Positions 46,566-56,123 of a stretch of 64,000 nucleotides of DNA are shown in pieces. The notes under the pieces were generated by a model that was given only the letters and a program-made list of their open reading frames with translations, was not told the DNA's origin and did not search any database. The stretch covers positions 79,622-143,621 of the forward strand of contig NZ_JANFAK020000003.1 in assembly GCF_024721315.2 (NCBI RefSeq), written 5' to 3'. The first letter of the stretch is position 1, and each line of letters begins with the position of its first letter. This stretch comes from Streptomyces sp. Isolate_45. GTDB lineage: Bacteria; Actinomycetota; Actinomycetes; Streptomycetales; Streptomycetaceae. A program made the position numbers and the translations under genes.

Positions 46566-48667
46566 CCCGCGCGTCCATCGGCGCGTCGCCTCCCCGACGG
46601 GAGGCCCGGGAGAAGGTCACGGGCAGCGCCCGCTACACCGGCGACGTGGCCCTCCCGCACCTGGCGCACGTGGCGGTGGTTCCGGCGGAGATCGTTCACG
46701 GGCGGGTCAAGGCCGTTCATCCCGAGGACGCCCTCGCCCGGCCCGGGGTGCTGGCCGTGCTGCACGCGGCCAACTGTCCCCGTCTGAACGGGACGGGCTG
46801 GGCCGACCTCGCCGTCCTCCAGTCCCGATCGGTCGTCCACCGGGGCCAGTTCGTCGCCGCGGTCGTCGCCGAATCACCTCGGATCGCCCACGAGGCGGCG
46901 CGGACGGTGCGCGTCGACTACGCCCCCGGTCCGCACCGCCTCAGCCCGGACACCCCGGGCGACGGATTCCACCGGCCGCCGGACCACGGTCCCTTCTTTC
47001 CCACCGACTGCTCGCACGGCGACGTGGAGTCGGCCCTGTCGCACGCACCGGTACGGATCGAGGCCACCTACACCACTCCCCCCTACCACCACCACGCCCT
47101 CGAACCGCACGGGACCGTCGCGTACTGGCACGACGGCGCGCTGACCGTCTTCGACACCACGCAAGGACCCTCGGGCACGCGCGACATCCTCGCGCGGCTC
47201 TTCGAGATCAGCCCCGACCAGGTGCGTGTCATCGCCGCTCACGTGGGGGGAGGCTTCGGTTCGAAGGCCGCGCCGAGAGCCCATCTCGTCCTCGCCGCCG
47301 TGGCGGCACTCGCCGTCGGACGGCCGGTCAAGACCGCCCTCACCCGGGAGCAGCTCAGCGTCGTCGCCGGGTACCGGCCGCCGACCGTGCAGCGCGTCCG
47401 TCTGGGGGCGGAGGCGGACGGGCGGCTCCTGGCCGTGTCACACGTGTCGTTCGAGCAGACGTCCTTGACGAGTGACCACTGCGAGTACCCGGCCGCGCCC
47501 ACCCGCACCATGTACGCGGCGCCGAACCGCGAGACCAGGCACTGGCGGACGAGGCTGAACGTTCCGTCCCCGACCTGGATGCGAGCGCCGGGCGAATGCC
47601 CGGGGATGTTCGCGCTGGAGTCCGCCATGGACGAACTCGCCGTCGCGTGCTCCGTCGACCCGATCGAGCTGCGCCTGCGCAACGACACCGCGAACGATCC
47701 GCACAGCGGCCGGCCCTTCAGCACCCGCAACCTCGCCGCCTGCCTGCGCCTGGGGGCGGAGCGGTTCGGCTGGGCCGACCGGGACCGCCTCCGCGCGGAA
47801 CGCGGCGACGGGCGTCGGCTCGTGGGCATGGGCGTCGCCGCGTCGACCATTCCGCAGTACCGGTTCCCCTCCCGGGCGAGCGCGCGCACCGACGGCCTCG
47901 GCCACTACGCCGTGCGCATCGCGGCGGTGGACATCGGTACCGGGGCGCGCACGGTCCTGGCCCAGATCGCCGCCGACACCCTGCGCGTCGACGTGGAGCG
48001 GGTCACGGTGGAGGTCGGCGACAGCGCGTACCCGGCGGCCAGTTGGGCCGGGCGGTCGAGCGGAACGACGTCGTGGGGGACAGCGGTGGTGCGCGCCTGT
48101 GAGGGTTTGCGCGGCGCCATCGGACGGTGCGGTGGCCGCGTACCGGACGGCGGACTCGAAGCCGTCGCCGACACGCTCGACGAACTCGCCACGCCGCGCA
48201 CCCACTCCCAGCACGCGTTCGGGGCACAGTTCGCCGAGGTGACCGTGGATACGTCGACGGGGGAGGTCCGGGTGCCTCGCATGCTCGGCGTCTTCGCCGT
48301 GGGTCGCGTGATCAACCCCGTCACGGTGCGATCGCAATTGGTCGGGGGCATGGTCATGGGCCTCTCGATGGCGCTGTGCGAGGTGGGCGTCATCGACCGG
48401 ACGTACGGGCACTTCCACACCCGCGACCTGGCCGCCTACCACGTGGCGACCTTCGCCGACGCTCCCTGGATCGAGGCGGTCTGCATCGACGAGGAGGACT
48501 TCCACACGAGTCCCATGGGGTCCAAGGGCGTCGGCGAGATCGGCATCGTCGGGACGGCGGCGGCCATAGCCAATGCCGTCCATCACGCCACCGGTCACCG
48601 GATCCGCGGCCTGCCGATCGACGTGCGCGCCCTGACGGACGCGGGAGCAAGGGGAAGCGGGACATGA
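46562..48667 (+). CDS. Molybdenum hydroxylase, molybdopterin-binding large subunit
   Basis: 701 residues. It begins with REKVTGSARYTGDV, then the Ald_Xan_dh_C2 domain with QGPSGTRDILARLF, HVGGGFGSKA near residue 230, RAPGECPGMFALESAMDELA near 345 and the C-terminal GSKGVGEIG with the catalytic Glu. It hydroxylates an aldehyde or N-heterocycle at a Mo-cytosine-dinucleotide centre. At about 700 residues it is the size of PaoC/YagR-type rather than 770-residue CoxL. GTG 46562 overlaps the previous stop. Confidence 0.92.
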   Translation: MTRASIGASPPRREAREKVTGSARYTGDVALPHLAHVAVVPAEIVHGRVKAVHPEDALARPGVLAVLHAANCPRLNGTGWADLAVLQSRSVVHRGQFVAAVVAESPRIAHEAARTVRVDYAPGPHRLSPDTPGDGFHRPPDHGPFFPTDCSHGDVESALSHAPVRIEATYTTPPYHHHALEPHGTVAYWHDGALTVFDTTQGPSGTRDILARLFEISPDQVRVIAAHVGGGFGSKAAPRAHLVLAAVAALAVGRPVKTALTREQLSVVAGYRPPTVQRVRLGAEADGRLLAVSHVSFEQTSLTSDHCEYPAAPTRTMYAAPNRETRHWRTRLNVPSPTWMRAPGECPGMFALESAMDELAVACSVDPIELRLRNDTANDPHSGRPFSTRNLAACLRLGAERFGWADRDRLRAERGDGRRLVGMGVAASTIPQYRFPSRASARTDGLGHYAVRIAAVDIGTGARTVLAQIAADTLRVDVERVTVEVGDSAYPAASWAGRSSGTTSWGTAVVRACEGLRGAIGRCGGRVPDGGLEAVADTLDELATPRTHSQHAFGAQFAEVTVDTSTGEVRVPRMLGVFAVGRVINPVTVRSQLVGGMVMGLSMALCEVGVIDRTYGHFHTRDLAAYHVATFADAPWIEAVCIDEEDFHTSPMGSKGVGEIGIVGTAAAIANAVHHATGHRIRGLPIDVRALTDAGARGSGT

Positions 48668-49650
48668 AACCGTTCCGCTACGAGCGTCCCTCCACCGTGC
48701 GGGAGGCCGTCGCGCTGGTCGAGGGCGATCCCGGGGCCGTGTACGTGGCCGGCGGCACGAACCTCTTCGACCACCTCAAGCTGGGCATCGACCGACCGCA
48801 CCTCCTGGTGGACGTCACCGGCCTCGCCATGGACGGCGTCGAAGCGCTCTCCGGAGGCCGCGTGCGCATCGGGGCCACCGTGCGCAACGCCGATCTCGCC
48901 GCCCACCCCGAGATACGCGAGCGCTATCCGGTCGTCTCGCAGGCACTCCTTGCGGGCGCCTCACCACAGTTGCGCAACATGGCCACCCTGGCGGGGAACC
49001 TGCTGCAGCGCACGCGGTGCCCCTACTTCCTGAACGTGGAGACCCCGTGCAACAAGAGGGAACCCGGATCCGGCTGCGCGGCCGCCCAGGGGCACGCCGA
49101 GCACAATGCCGTGCTGGGCGCGTCGCGGAGCTGTGCGGCCGTGCACCCCTCCGACCTGGCCGTGGCCCTGTGCGCCGTGGACGCGACGGTGTGCGTACTG
49201 GGCCGATCGGGCACGCGCCGCATTCCCGTCACCGCCTTGTACCGATCGCCCGGGAACCACCCGGAGCGTGACACCGTGCTCGGGCACGGAGAACTGATCA
49301 CGGCGGTCGAGCTGCCCGCACTGCCGATGGCGGCCCGCTCCCGCTACCGCAAGGTCGGTGACCGGGCCTCCTTCACCTTCGCGCTGGCGTCGGTCGCCGT
49401 GGCGGTCGACCTCGACGGGGACACGATCAGGGACGCGCGCGTCGTCTTCGGCGGACTGGCGACCAGGCCGTGGCGCGCGGCGCGCGCGGAAGCCGTCCTG
49501 CGGGGCGCCCGGGTCGACGCGGACCGGTTCGCGGCGGCCGCGGTCGAGGAACTCTCCGCCGCCCGTACGGTCCCCGCCAACGCGTACAGGGTTCCGCTGG
49601 CTCACGACACGCTGGTGGCCACCCTCCGCGATCTGTGCGGGGAGGACTGA
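48664..49650 (+). CDS. Molybdenum hydroxylase, FAD subunit with extra Cys cluster (PaoB/YagS-like)
   Basis: 328 residues. FAD motif YVAGGTNLFDHLKLG near residue 30 and NMATLAGNLLQRTRCPYF near 105 (TLAGN loop), followed by a 50-residue insertion with cysteines in RCPYF, PCNKREPGSGC and SRSCAAVHPSD. This cysteine pattern is that of E. coli PaoB, which binds an additional [4Fe-4S] cluster. With that, the trio most resembles the PaoABC aldehyde oxidoreductase. ATG 48664 overlaps the preceding stop (ATGA). Confidence 0.9.
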   Translation: MKPFRYERPSTVREAVALVEGDPGAVYVAGGTNLFDHLKLGIDRPHLLVDVTGLAMDGVEALSGGRVRIGATVRNADLAAHPEIRERYPVVSQALLAGASPQLRNMATLAGNLLQRTRCPYFLNVETPCNKREPGSGCAAAQGHAEHNAVLGASRSCAAVHPSDLAVALCAVDATVCVLGRSGTRRIPVTALYRSPGNHPERDTVLGHGELITAVELPALPMAARSRYRKVGDRASFTFALASVAVAVDLDGDTIRDARVVFGGLATRPWRAARAEAVLRGARVDADRFAAAAVEELSAARTVPANAYRVPLAHDTLVATLRDLCGED

Positions 49651-49690
49651 ACGGGTTCGACCGGGCACCGCCGTCGACGTGGGCGTCCCG

Positions 49691-51244
49691 TCACCCGGGA
49701 TCGTCCGACGTCCGGCCCGCCCCGGCGAACCTGCGGGGCAGGAGGGCAACCGCCACGGCCGCCGCGAACAGCACCGCCGCACCGACGTAGAACGCGGCCG
49801 ACACGGCAGTGGTGACCGCGCCCCGGAGCGCCGGCAGGAGATCGGCGGGGATCCCGGTGGGCAGGGGGGAACCGTGCCGCGCCGCCGCGACCGCCTTCCC
49901 GATGGACCGCTCGATCCGGTCGAAGCGGTCGAAGGGCAGCCGGCCGTCCCGCAGCAGGATCTGCTGGAGTCGGGTGCTCTGCAGGTGCGCCACGATCGCG
50001 CCCATGACCGCGAGGCCCAGAGCCGCGCTGATCTCCCGGCCGGTCTGGATGACCCCCGCCGCGTAGCCGCGCATGCGTGGGGTGGTGCCGCCCAGTGCGG
50101 TGGTCCAGGCCGGGCTGACGCAGAGCCCCATGCCGATGCCCATCGCGCAGAACGAGGCCACCAGCAGGCCGTACTCCTGCCGGTGCAGAGCCGCCGCCGC
50201 GGACAACAGGGCCGCCACGCACAGACCCGTGCCGATGCCGAGGGGAACGCGCGGCCCCAGGCGATCACAGAGCCGTCCGCCGAGGGGCGCGAACACCACC
50301 GTGGGGAGAGTGAGCGGCAATACGGCGACGCCGGCTTCGAAGGCGGACATGCCCGCGACGTCCTGGAGCCAGATGACCCCGAACACCGCGAATCCCACGA
50401 AGGCGAAACGCACCGAGGAGATGACGGCGGCGCCCACCGCGAATTCCTTGTCGGCGAACAACTCGAAGTGGATGAGCGGATGGGCGATACGGCGTTCGCG
50501 TACGACCAGGAACGCCATCAGCGTGCCCGAGGTGGCGAGCAGCGAGACGACGGCGACCGAGGACCATCCCCAATACCGTGCCTGCATGAGAGCCAGGACC
50601 AGGCACACCAGACCGCCGATCAGCAGGGGCGCTCCCGCCCAATCGACCCGTTCGCGTCGCGGCGGCTCGTCGTTGAGCAGGAGGCGCGCGAGGAGCACCG
50701 CGGCGATGCCGATGGGCGGGTTGACGAAGAAGATGGCGCGCCAGGAGAACGCCGACGTCAACACGCCCCCGATCAGCGGAGCCGTCCCGTAGAAGAGGGT
50801 GGAGACGCTGGACGAGATGCCCATGGCCTGACCCCGGTCCCGGGGGCCGAATTCCTTGAAGATCAGTACCTGGGACGCGGGTCGGAGGATCGCCGCGCCG
50901 ACGCCTTGGACCGCGCGCGCGGCGATGAGCCAGGCCTCGGACTGGGCCGTCCCGGCGGCGATCGAGGCCACGACGAACAGCAGCGTGCCGAAGCGGAAGG
51001 TGCGCTCGTGCCCCAGGACGTCGCCGATGCGTCCGCCGATCACGCTCATGGCGGCGAAACCGAGCAGATACGCACCGATGATCCACTGGAGCCCGGTGGA
51101 CGAGGCGTCCAGGCTCCGCTGGATGGTCGGGAGGGCGACCAGCACCACCAGGGCATCGATGGCGATCATCGACGAAGCACACGCCATCACGCCCAGGACC
51201 CACCAAGGGTGACGCCCGCTCAGGATTTGCTGCCGCCGTTTCAC
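49691..51244 (-). CDS. MFS multidrug exporter, 14-TMS EmrB/QacA type
   Basis: 517 residues with about fourteen hydrophobic segments. MFS motif A GGRIGDVLGHERTF near residue 70, motif C-like GTAPLIGGVLTSAFSWRAIFFVNPPIG near 160 (antiporter signature) and a long C-terminal loop before the last helix. It probably exports a hydrophobic compound by proton antiport. GTG 51244 with GGAAGAG upstream gives a basic N-terminus (VKRRQQILSG); the upstream frame is not coding. It is convergent with the molybdenum hydroxylase operon and preceded by a 48-codon ORF on the same strand. Confidence 0.9.
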   Translation of the reverse strand: MKRRQQILSGRHPWWVLGVMACASSMIAIDALVVLVALPTIQRSLDASSTGLQWIIGAYLLGFAAMSVIGGRIGDVLGHERTFRFGTLLFVVASIAAGTAQSEAWLIAARAVQGVGAAILRPASQVLIFKEFGPRDRGQAMGISSSVSTLFYGTAPLIGGVLTSAFSWRAIFFVNPPIGIAAVLLARLLLNDEPPRRERVDWAGAPLLIGGLVCLVLALMQARYWGWSSVAVVSLLATSGTLMAFLVVRERRIAHPLIHFELFADKEFAVGAAVISSVRFAFVGFAVFGVIWLQDVAGMSAFEAGVAVLPLTLPTVVFAPLGGRLCDRLGPRVPLGIGTGLCVAALLSAAAALHRQEYGLLVASFCAMGIGMGLCVSPAWTTALGGTTPRMRGYAAGVIQTGREISAALGLAVMGAIVAHLQSTRLQQILLRDGRLPFDRFDRIERSIGKAVAAARHGSPLPTGIPADLLPALRGAVTTAVSAAFYVGAAVLFAAAVAVALLPRRFAGAGRTSDDPG

Positions 51245-51369
51245 GCGTTCTCTTCCGGTGGATCCCGAGGGGCGGATCCCCGCGAACCGGGCGGGAATTC
51301 GGCTCGCATCGACAGGGCAGCAAAAAGTATCAGGGTGGGGACGACTTCCGTCGTGCGGACACGAACCCC

Positions 51370-51516
51370 TCAAACGTGCTGTCGGCGCACCCTCCCGTTG
51401 TTCCAGACGGGCGCGAACGGCCGGTCGTGCGCCTTCGGGGTGCGCGCGGCGCGCACCTTCGGGTCCTCCGGCGCGGCCGGTTCGGCCATCACCTCGGCCA
51501 CCGTGGTCCCGGCCAT
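51370..51516 (-). CDS. 48-residue small protein upstream of the MFS gene
   Basis: ATG 51516 with a strong AGGAGG 6 bp upstream. The peptide starts MAGTTVAEVMAEPAAPEDPK, continues VRAARTPKAHDRPF and ends NNGRVRRQHV. It has no Cys and no clear family; the first half is acidic, the second basic. It stands 125 bp before the MFS start on the same strand, so the two may be one transcript. It could be a peptide precursor or simply a small conserved protein; only the ribosome-binding site supports it. Confidence 0.5.
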   Translation of the reverse strand: MAGTTVAEVMAEPAAPEDPKVRAARTPKAHDRPFAPVWNNGRVRRQHV

Positions 51517-51719
51517 GCCGGCCTCCTGTGTCTCCACCTGCGGACGCCGGCCCACGACGGAAGCGGACCATGCGCCCCGCTCGACCGGCGCGGGAGAACC
51601 GTTCAGCAGGGGTGAAAGGTCCTGTCGAAAATGATCGATGGACCTGTGCGGTTCAGGGCTGCGAGATTGACGGCGTCGTTCCAAACAGCCGACCGCCAAG
51701 GCCAGAAGGGTTCCTCCGC

Positions 51720-52856
51720 ATGCACGAGACACCGTCCTCCCCGCGCGCTTCCGTCGACCCCGCGTACGCCGCCCCGTACGTCTCCGGCGACCCCTACGCC
51801 GACTACCGCGACGCCCACTTCCCCTTCACCGTGCTCACCGACCTCGCCGACCGGAGGCTGGGCGCGGGAGTCGTCGCGGCCGACGACGAGTTCTTCGCCG
51901 AACGCGAGAACCTGCTCTCCCGCACCCCGGCGGTCTTCGACGTCCACGCCTACGGGAACAAGGGCAAGGTCATGGACGGCTGGGAAACCCGCAGGCGTCG
52001 CGGAACGGACGGCGACAACCCGTTCCCGGCGGCCGACGACCACGACCGGGCGCTGATCCGGCTCGGCGCCGCGGGGATCATCCGGGGCGTCGTCGTGGAC
52101 ACGGCCCACTTCCGGGGCAACTTTCCCCAGCGGGTGAGCATCGAGGCCGCGTCCTTCGACGGCACGCCCTCCGCGGCCGAGGCCCTCGCGGACGGGGCGG
52201 TCTGGCACGAGATCCTGCCGCCCACGCCGGTGCGAGGTCACGCCGCCAACGGCTTCGCCATCACCTCCGAGCGCCGCTGGACCCACCTGCGCATCAACCA
52301 GTACCCGGACGGCGGCATCGCCCGCCTGCGCGTTCACGGCGAGGTGCTGCCGGACCCCGCCTGGCTCGACCTCCTGGGAACCGTCGACGTCGCCTGCGTG
52401 ACCAACGGCGGCAGCGTGGAGGCCGCGTCGGACGGCTTCTACTCCTCGCCGGGCAACACGATCATGCCGGGGCTGTCGCGGAAGCAGGACGACGGGTGGG
52501 AGACGCGTCGCCGCCGCGACGGGGGCAACGACTGGATCCTCTACCGGTTGGCGGCACAGAGCGCGATACGCGCCGTCGAGGTCGACACCGCGAACCTGAA
52601 GGGCAATGCCGCGGGCTGGGTGTCCCTGTCGGTCCGGGACGGGAGTTCGGGTACCTGGGCCGAGGTCCTGCATCGCGCTCCGCTCCAGCCGGACACCCTC
52701 CACCGGTTCGCCCTCCCGACGCCGGCCACCGCCACGAACGCCCGCCTGGACGTGTACCCCGATGGCGGACTGGCCCGGCTCCGCCTGCACGGGGCCCTGA
52801 CCGCGGCGGGGTCGGCCGACCTGACGGACCGCTTCGCCCGCGCGCGGCAGGGCTGA
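51720..52856 (+). CDS. alc: Allantoicase
   Basis: 378 residues. Two tandem jelly-roll repeats show the duplication: GKVMDGWETRRRR near residue 85 and DDGWETRRRRDGGNDW near 260; VVVDTAHFRGNFPQ and VEVDTANLKGNAAGW; LRINQYPDGGIARLRVHGE and LDVYPDGGLARLRLHG. This is the allantoicase fold, hydrolysing allantoate to ureidoglycolate and urea in purine breakdown. ATG 51720 has AGAAGGG 10 bp upstream. Other allantoin genes are not in the window. A 7-bp hairpin follows the stop. Confidence 0.93.
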   Translation: MHETPSSPRASVDPAYAAPYVSGDPYADYRDAHFPFTVLTDLADRRLGAGVVAADDEFFAERENLLSRTPAVFDVHAYGNKGKVMDGWETRRRRGTDGDNPFPAADDHDRALIRLGAAGIIRGVVVDTAHFRGNFPQRVSIEAASFDGTPSAAEALADGAVWHEILPPTPVRGHAANGFAITSERRWTHLRINQYPDGGIARLRVHGEVLPDPAWLDLLGTVDVACVTNGGSVEAASDGFYSSPGNTIMPGLSRKQDDGWETRRRRDGGNDWILYRLAAQSAIRAVEVDTANLKGNAAGWVSLSVRDGSSGTWAEVLHRAPLQPDTLHRFALPTPATATNARLDVYPDGGLARLRLHGALTAAGSADLTDRFARARQG

Positions 52857-52866
52857 GCCCGTCGCG

Positions 52867-52884
52867 GCCGGTCGAAGGACCGGC
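52867..52884 (+). terminator. Hairpin after allantoicase
   Basis: GCCGGTC (52867-52873) pairs with GACCGGC (52878-52884), loop GAAG, 11 bp after the stop codon. GNRA-like tetraloop, no T-tract; a probable terminator. Confidence 0.55.
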
Positions 52885-52977
52885 AGGGGGAACCGGTCGT
52901 GCGGCGGGTCCGACGGGTGGTCCGTTCGGCGCAAGGTGAGGTGTGGGCGGATCGTCGCGGGACTACGTTCGGTCGGT

Positions 52978-54399
52978 ATGACGTCCATATCAGGCGACCG
53001 GGGATCCGGTCCCACCCGCCGCGCCCTGTTCCTAGCCGGCGCCGGAGCGGCGCTCGCCGCGGGCTGCGCCCCCGCGGGTACGTCCGGCGCGTCCGCGCCC
53101 GTCCTGCGCGCCACCCCCTCACCGAGCACGAGCGCGTCCGCCTCCGCCGCCGGGGCCGACATGACCCCCGGTGTGATGACGCTGTTCAAGGACCCCGCGT
53201 ACAACTTCAACGGCCTCCTCGCGCTCGGTGGCTCCGGCGCCGGCTCCGCCGAGGTCGGCGAGGTCCTCACCGCGGTGAACACGATCAACCGGGCGGGCCT
53301 CTCCGCGCAGACGTACGTCGAGACCTTCCGCAAGCTCGGCGACCGACTCCTGCAGGCGCCACCGGGCGCACCGGCCGACGACCAGACCAAGCGGTTCCGG
53401 GCGCTGCGCGCCGCCCAGTACTACGGCCAGGCGCTGTTCTTCGTCCTGGGTTCCGACGATCCGGGCAGCGAGGAGCAGCTGTACCGGTCGGGGCGCAAGG
53501 CCTGGGACACCTTCTGCGACCTGTGCGAACCCGCCCCGGTGAAGGCCACCGTCCCGTACGGGACGACGCCGATGCCGGTGTGGTTCTTCCGCCCCGACAC
53601 GTCGAACACGCCCCGCCCCACCGTGATCCTCACCAACGGCAGCGACGGCCAGAACGTCGACATGTGGACCTACGGCGTCCCCGCCGCACTGGAACGCGGA
53701 TGGAACGCGCTCGTCTACGACGGTCCGGGGCAGGGACAGCTCCTCTTCGTCGACCAGGTGGTGTTCACCCCCACCTGGGAGAAGGTCGTCAGCCCCCTCA
53801 TCGACTGGTTGTCCGCCCGCCCCGACGTGGACACCGCCAGGATCGCCCTGACGGGCCTGAGCATGGCAGGGGACCTCGCGCCGCGGGCCGCGGCCTTCGA
53901 GGACCGCCTCGCCGCACTGGTGGCGATGCCGGGCTGCGTCGAGCCGTGGCTGGGCTTCCCGCCCGAGATCCGGCAGATCCTCACTCCGAACAAGGAGGAG
54001 ACGAACGACATCTGGAACAAGGAGGTCGTCCCCGAACTCCCTCCGGACGCGGCCGCCGTCATGAAGAAGCGGTTCGAACCCTTCTCCATCCCGGCGATGC
54101 TCGACGCCCGCCGGGGCAAGCTGTTCACCGACTTCTACACCCCCGCCACCCGCATCCAGGCGCTCGCCATCACCTCCGTCGTCAGCCGCATCAAGGCACC
54201 CACCCTGGTGCTGGACTACGACGGCGAGCAGTTCTACCCGGGCCAGCCACGCCAGTTGTACGACAAGCTCACGTCTCCCAAGGACTACGTGAAGCTGACC
54301 GCGGCCCAGGGCGCCCAACTCCACTGCTCTCCCATGGCCCCGCAACTCCACTGCGAGGTCGTCTTCGACTGGCTCCAGGAAACGATGACGGGACGCTGA
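52978..54399 (+). CDS. Exported alpha/beta hydrolase lipoprotein (dipeptidyl-peptidase/FrsA-like)
   Basis: 473 residues. The N-terminus has a twin-Arg (TRRALFLAGAG) and lipobox LAAGC near residue 35, so probable Tat export and lipid anchoring, followed by a Ser/Thr/Ala linker. The hydrolase part has a helical N-terminal domain (about 60-180), then FFRPDTSNTPRPTVILTNG, NALVYDGPGQG, nucleophile GLSMAG near residue 300, LVLDYDGEQFYPG (acid) and QLHCSP (His). Usual members have GxSxGG; here the fifth residue is Ala. ATG 52978 is chosen to give the Tat signal. Substrate unknown. Confidence 0.8.
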   Translation: MTSISGDRGSGPTRRALFLAGAGAALAAGCAPAGTSGASAPVLRATPSPSTSASASAAGADMTPGVMTLFKDPAYNFNGLLALGGSGAGSAEVGEVLTAVNTINRAGLSAQTYVETFRKLGDRLLQAPPGAPADDQTKRFRALRAAQYYGQALFFVLGSDDPGSEEQLYRSGRKAWDTFCDLCEPAPVKATVPYGTTPMPVWFFRPDTSNTPRPTVILTNGSDGQNVDMWTYGVPAALERGWNALVYDGPGQGQLLFVDQVVFTPTWEKVVSPLIDWLSARPDVDTARIALTGLSMAGDLAPRAAAFEDRLAALVAMPGCVEPWLGFPPEIRQILTPNKEETNDIWNKEVVPELPPDAAAVMKKRFEPFSIPAMLDARRGKLFTDFYTPATRIQALAITSVVSRIKAPTLVLDYDGEQFYPGQPRQLYDKLTSPKDYVKLTAAQGAQLHCSPMAPQLHCEVVFDWLQETMTGR

Positions 54400-54476
54400 C
54401 CCGACGGGCCACCGGCGCCGTGCCCCCGGGCCGGCCCGACCGGCTGTCGCGGTGAGGCGGTGTCGGCGAAGCCCCC

Positions 54477-55865
54477 TCACCCGTCGTCGTCGGCCGCGCG
54501 GCGCACGCCGCGCCGGCGCAGCGCGGTGACGGTCAGGACGAGCACGACCGCCGCGCCGTACGCGGTGTTGCTCACCGTCGCCCGGTAGCCGAACTCCGGG
54601 GCGAGGACGTACACGGCGGCGCCCGCGAACGCGAAGCCCAGCCACTCCCAGCGCCCGTCCAGCACCACCAGGGCGACCAGGAGCAGGGCGTACCAGGAGT
54701 AGCCGGGAGTCAACAGCGCGAAGGCCCAACCGGTGACGAGGAGGGCCCCGCTCCACGGCCGGCGCGGGTCTCCGCGCCACATCACGTACAGGCAAACGGC
54801 CGCCAGGACGGCCAGGAGCACGGGGAACGCCCAGGCGTCCGGCAGCACCAGGCGCAGCAGCGAGTACCGGGAACCGGACTCGGGGTCCTGGTAGCCCTCC
54901 TCCTCCACGTAGCCGCCCAGGTAGCCGAAGACCGAGCCGTGCGAGACGAGGACGTACGGCAGGTAGGCCAGCGCCGTGAAGCCGGCAGCGGGAAGCAGGA
55001 CGACAGCGGCGTCCCGAAAACGGCGCACCCCCGACAGGGCTCCCGGCAGGACGACGGCGGGCATCAGCTTGGTGGCCACGGCCGCGCCGAGGACCAGGCC
55101 CCCACCGGCCCGCCGGCCGAGCCCCCGGGCGGCGACGAGGCCGAGGCCGACCACCGCGAACAGCACTCCCAGGACGTCCACGTGCGCGTTGTTGACGGCC
55201 TCGACGGCCACCGCCGGACACCAGGCCCAGTAGGCGGCATCGCGCGGGTCACGGCCGCGCCGGCGCAGGACCGACAGGCAGGCACCCGTCACCCCGAGGG
55301 AGATCAGGGCGCCGCCGATCTGGAGCGGCTTGTACCGCGAGCCCTCGGGCGCGAGCCGGTCGACCGTCAGGAAGTAGACCTCGGCGACGGGAGGATAGAT
55401 GGTGTGGACGGCCGGCCTGTTGATCCGGGTGCAATGGCGCACACCGCCCGTGTGGGGGACCGGCGCCAGGTCGCGGCGGGCACAGGTCGTCCCCGTGGGG
55501 AACAGCCACGGGTCGCGCAGCCGCGCGAGCGCCGGGGCCTGCGGGGTGTGGTCGTACGGGGAGATCCCCGCGGACTGGACGCGACCGTCCCACGCGTAGC
55601 GGTACGAGTCCGTGCTGGTGCGGGGCGCCGCGACCAGGCCGGTCACGGCGACGGCGACCGCCCCGACGAGCAGCAGGGGCACGACGTGCCCGGCCGGTAC
55701 CCGGCGCAGCGCGAGGAGAGCGAGGACGAACAGGCCCCAACAGACCCCGTACCGCCCCAACAGGCCGCCCGGATCCGTGAAGTAGCCGTCGTACCGGACG
55801 GTCAGGACGAGAGCCGCGACGAGAGCGGTGAGGGCGGCGGATGCGAGGACGGTGCGCGGGTTCAC
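54477..55865 (-). CDS. Polytopic GT87-type glycosyltransferase
   Basis: 462 residues with about ten to twelve membrane segments. A first periplasmic loop region SYRYAWDGRVQSAGISPYDHTPQAPAL near residue 90 and IYPPVAEVYFLTVD near 155 are the conserved blocks of GT87/polyprenol-phosphate-mannose-dependent transferases, whose Asp in the first loop is catalytic. NNAHVDVLGVLFAVVGL and GAAVATKLMPAVVLPGAL follow the family plan. It probably transfers a sugar from a polyprenyl-phosphate donor to an envelope glycan. GTG 55865 is chosen just before the first helix. It starts a run of envelope-type genes on the minus strand. Confidence 0.78.
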   Translation of the reverse strand: MNPRTVLASAALTALVAALVLTVRYDGYFTDPGGLLGRYGVCWGLFVLALLALRRVPAGHVVPLLLVGAVAVAVTGLVAAPRTSTDSYRYAWDGRVQSAGISPYDHTPQAPALARLRDPWLFPTGTTCARRDLAPVPHTGGVRHCTRINRPAVHTIYPPVAEVYFLTVDRLAPEGSRYKPLQIGGALISLGVTGACLSVLRRRGRDPRDAAYWAWCPAVAVEAVNNAHVDVLGVLFAVVGLGLVAARGLGRRAGGGLVLGAAVATKLMPAVVLPGALSGVRRFRDAAVVLLPAAGFTALAYLPYVLVSHGSVFGYLGGYVEEEGYQDPESGSRYSLLRLVLPDAWAFPVLLAVLAAVCLYVMWRGDPRRPWSGALLVTGWAFALLTPGYSWYALLLVALVVLDGRWEWLGFAFAGAAVYVLAPEFGYRATVSNTAYGAAVVLVLTVTALRRRGVRRAADDDG

Positions 55866-56123
55866 CTGCGCAAGCGTTCCAGCAAGCGGCCCTCCCACGG
55901 TCCGCGACGCCCGCGACGTCCGCGTTCCGTAAGGTGTCGCGGCAGCCCGCGGACCGGCGGGCTCACTCACCGCCGTCGCCCTGCCCCCGCTGCGGCGCCC
56001 CGGCGCCCCGGCGAACGCGACGGTGCTCCCCGTGACGAGGGGGGGATCCCGCCCCGGCCCTTCCGCAACGGCGGGGAGGACGGACGGGGGCCGGCCCACG
56101 GGGCCGGTCCGCCGCCCGACGGC

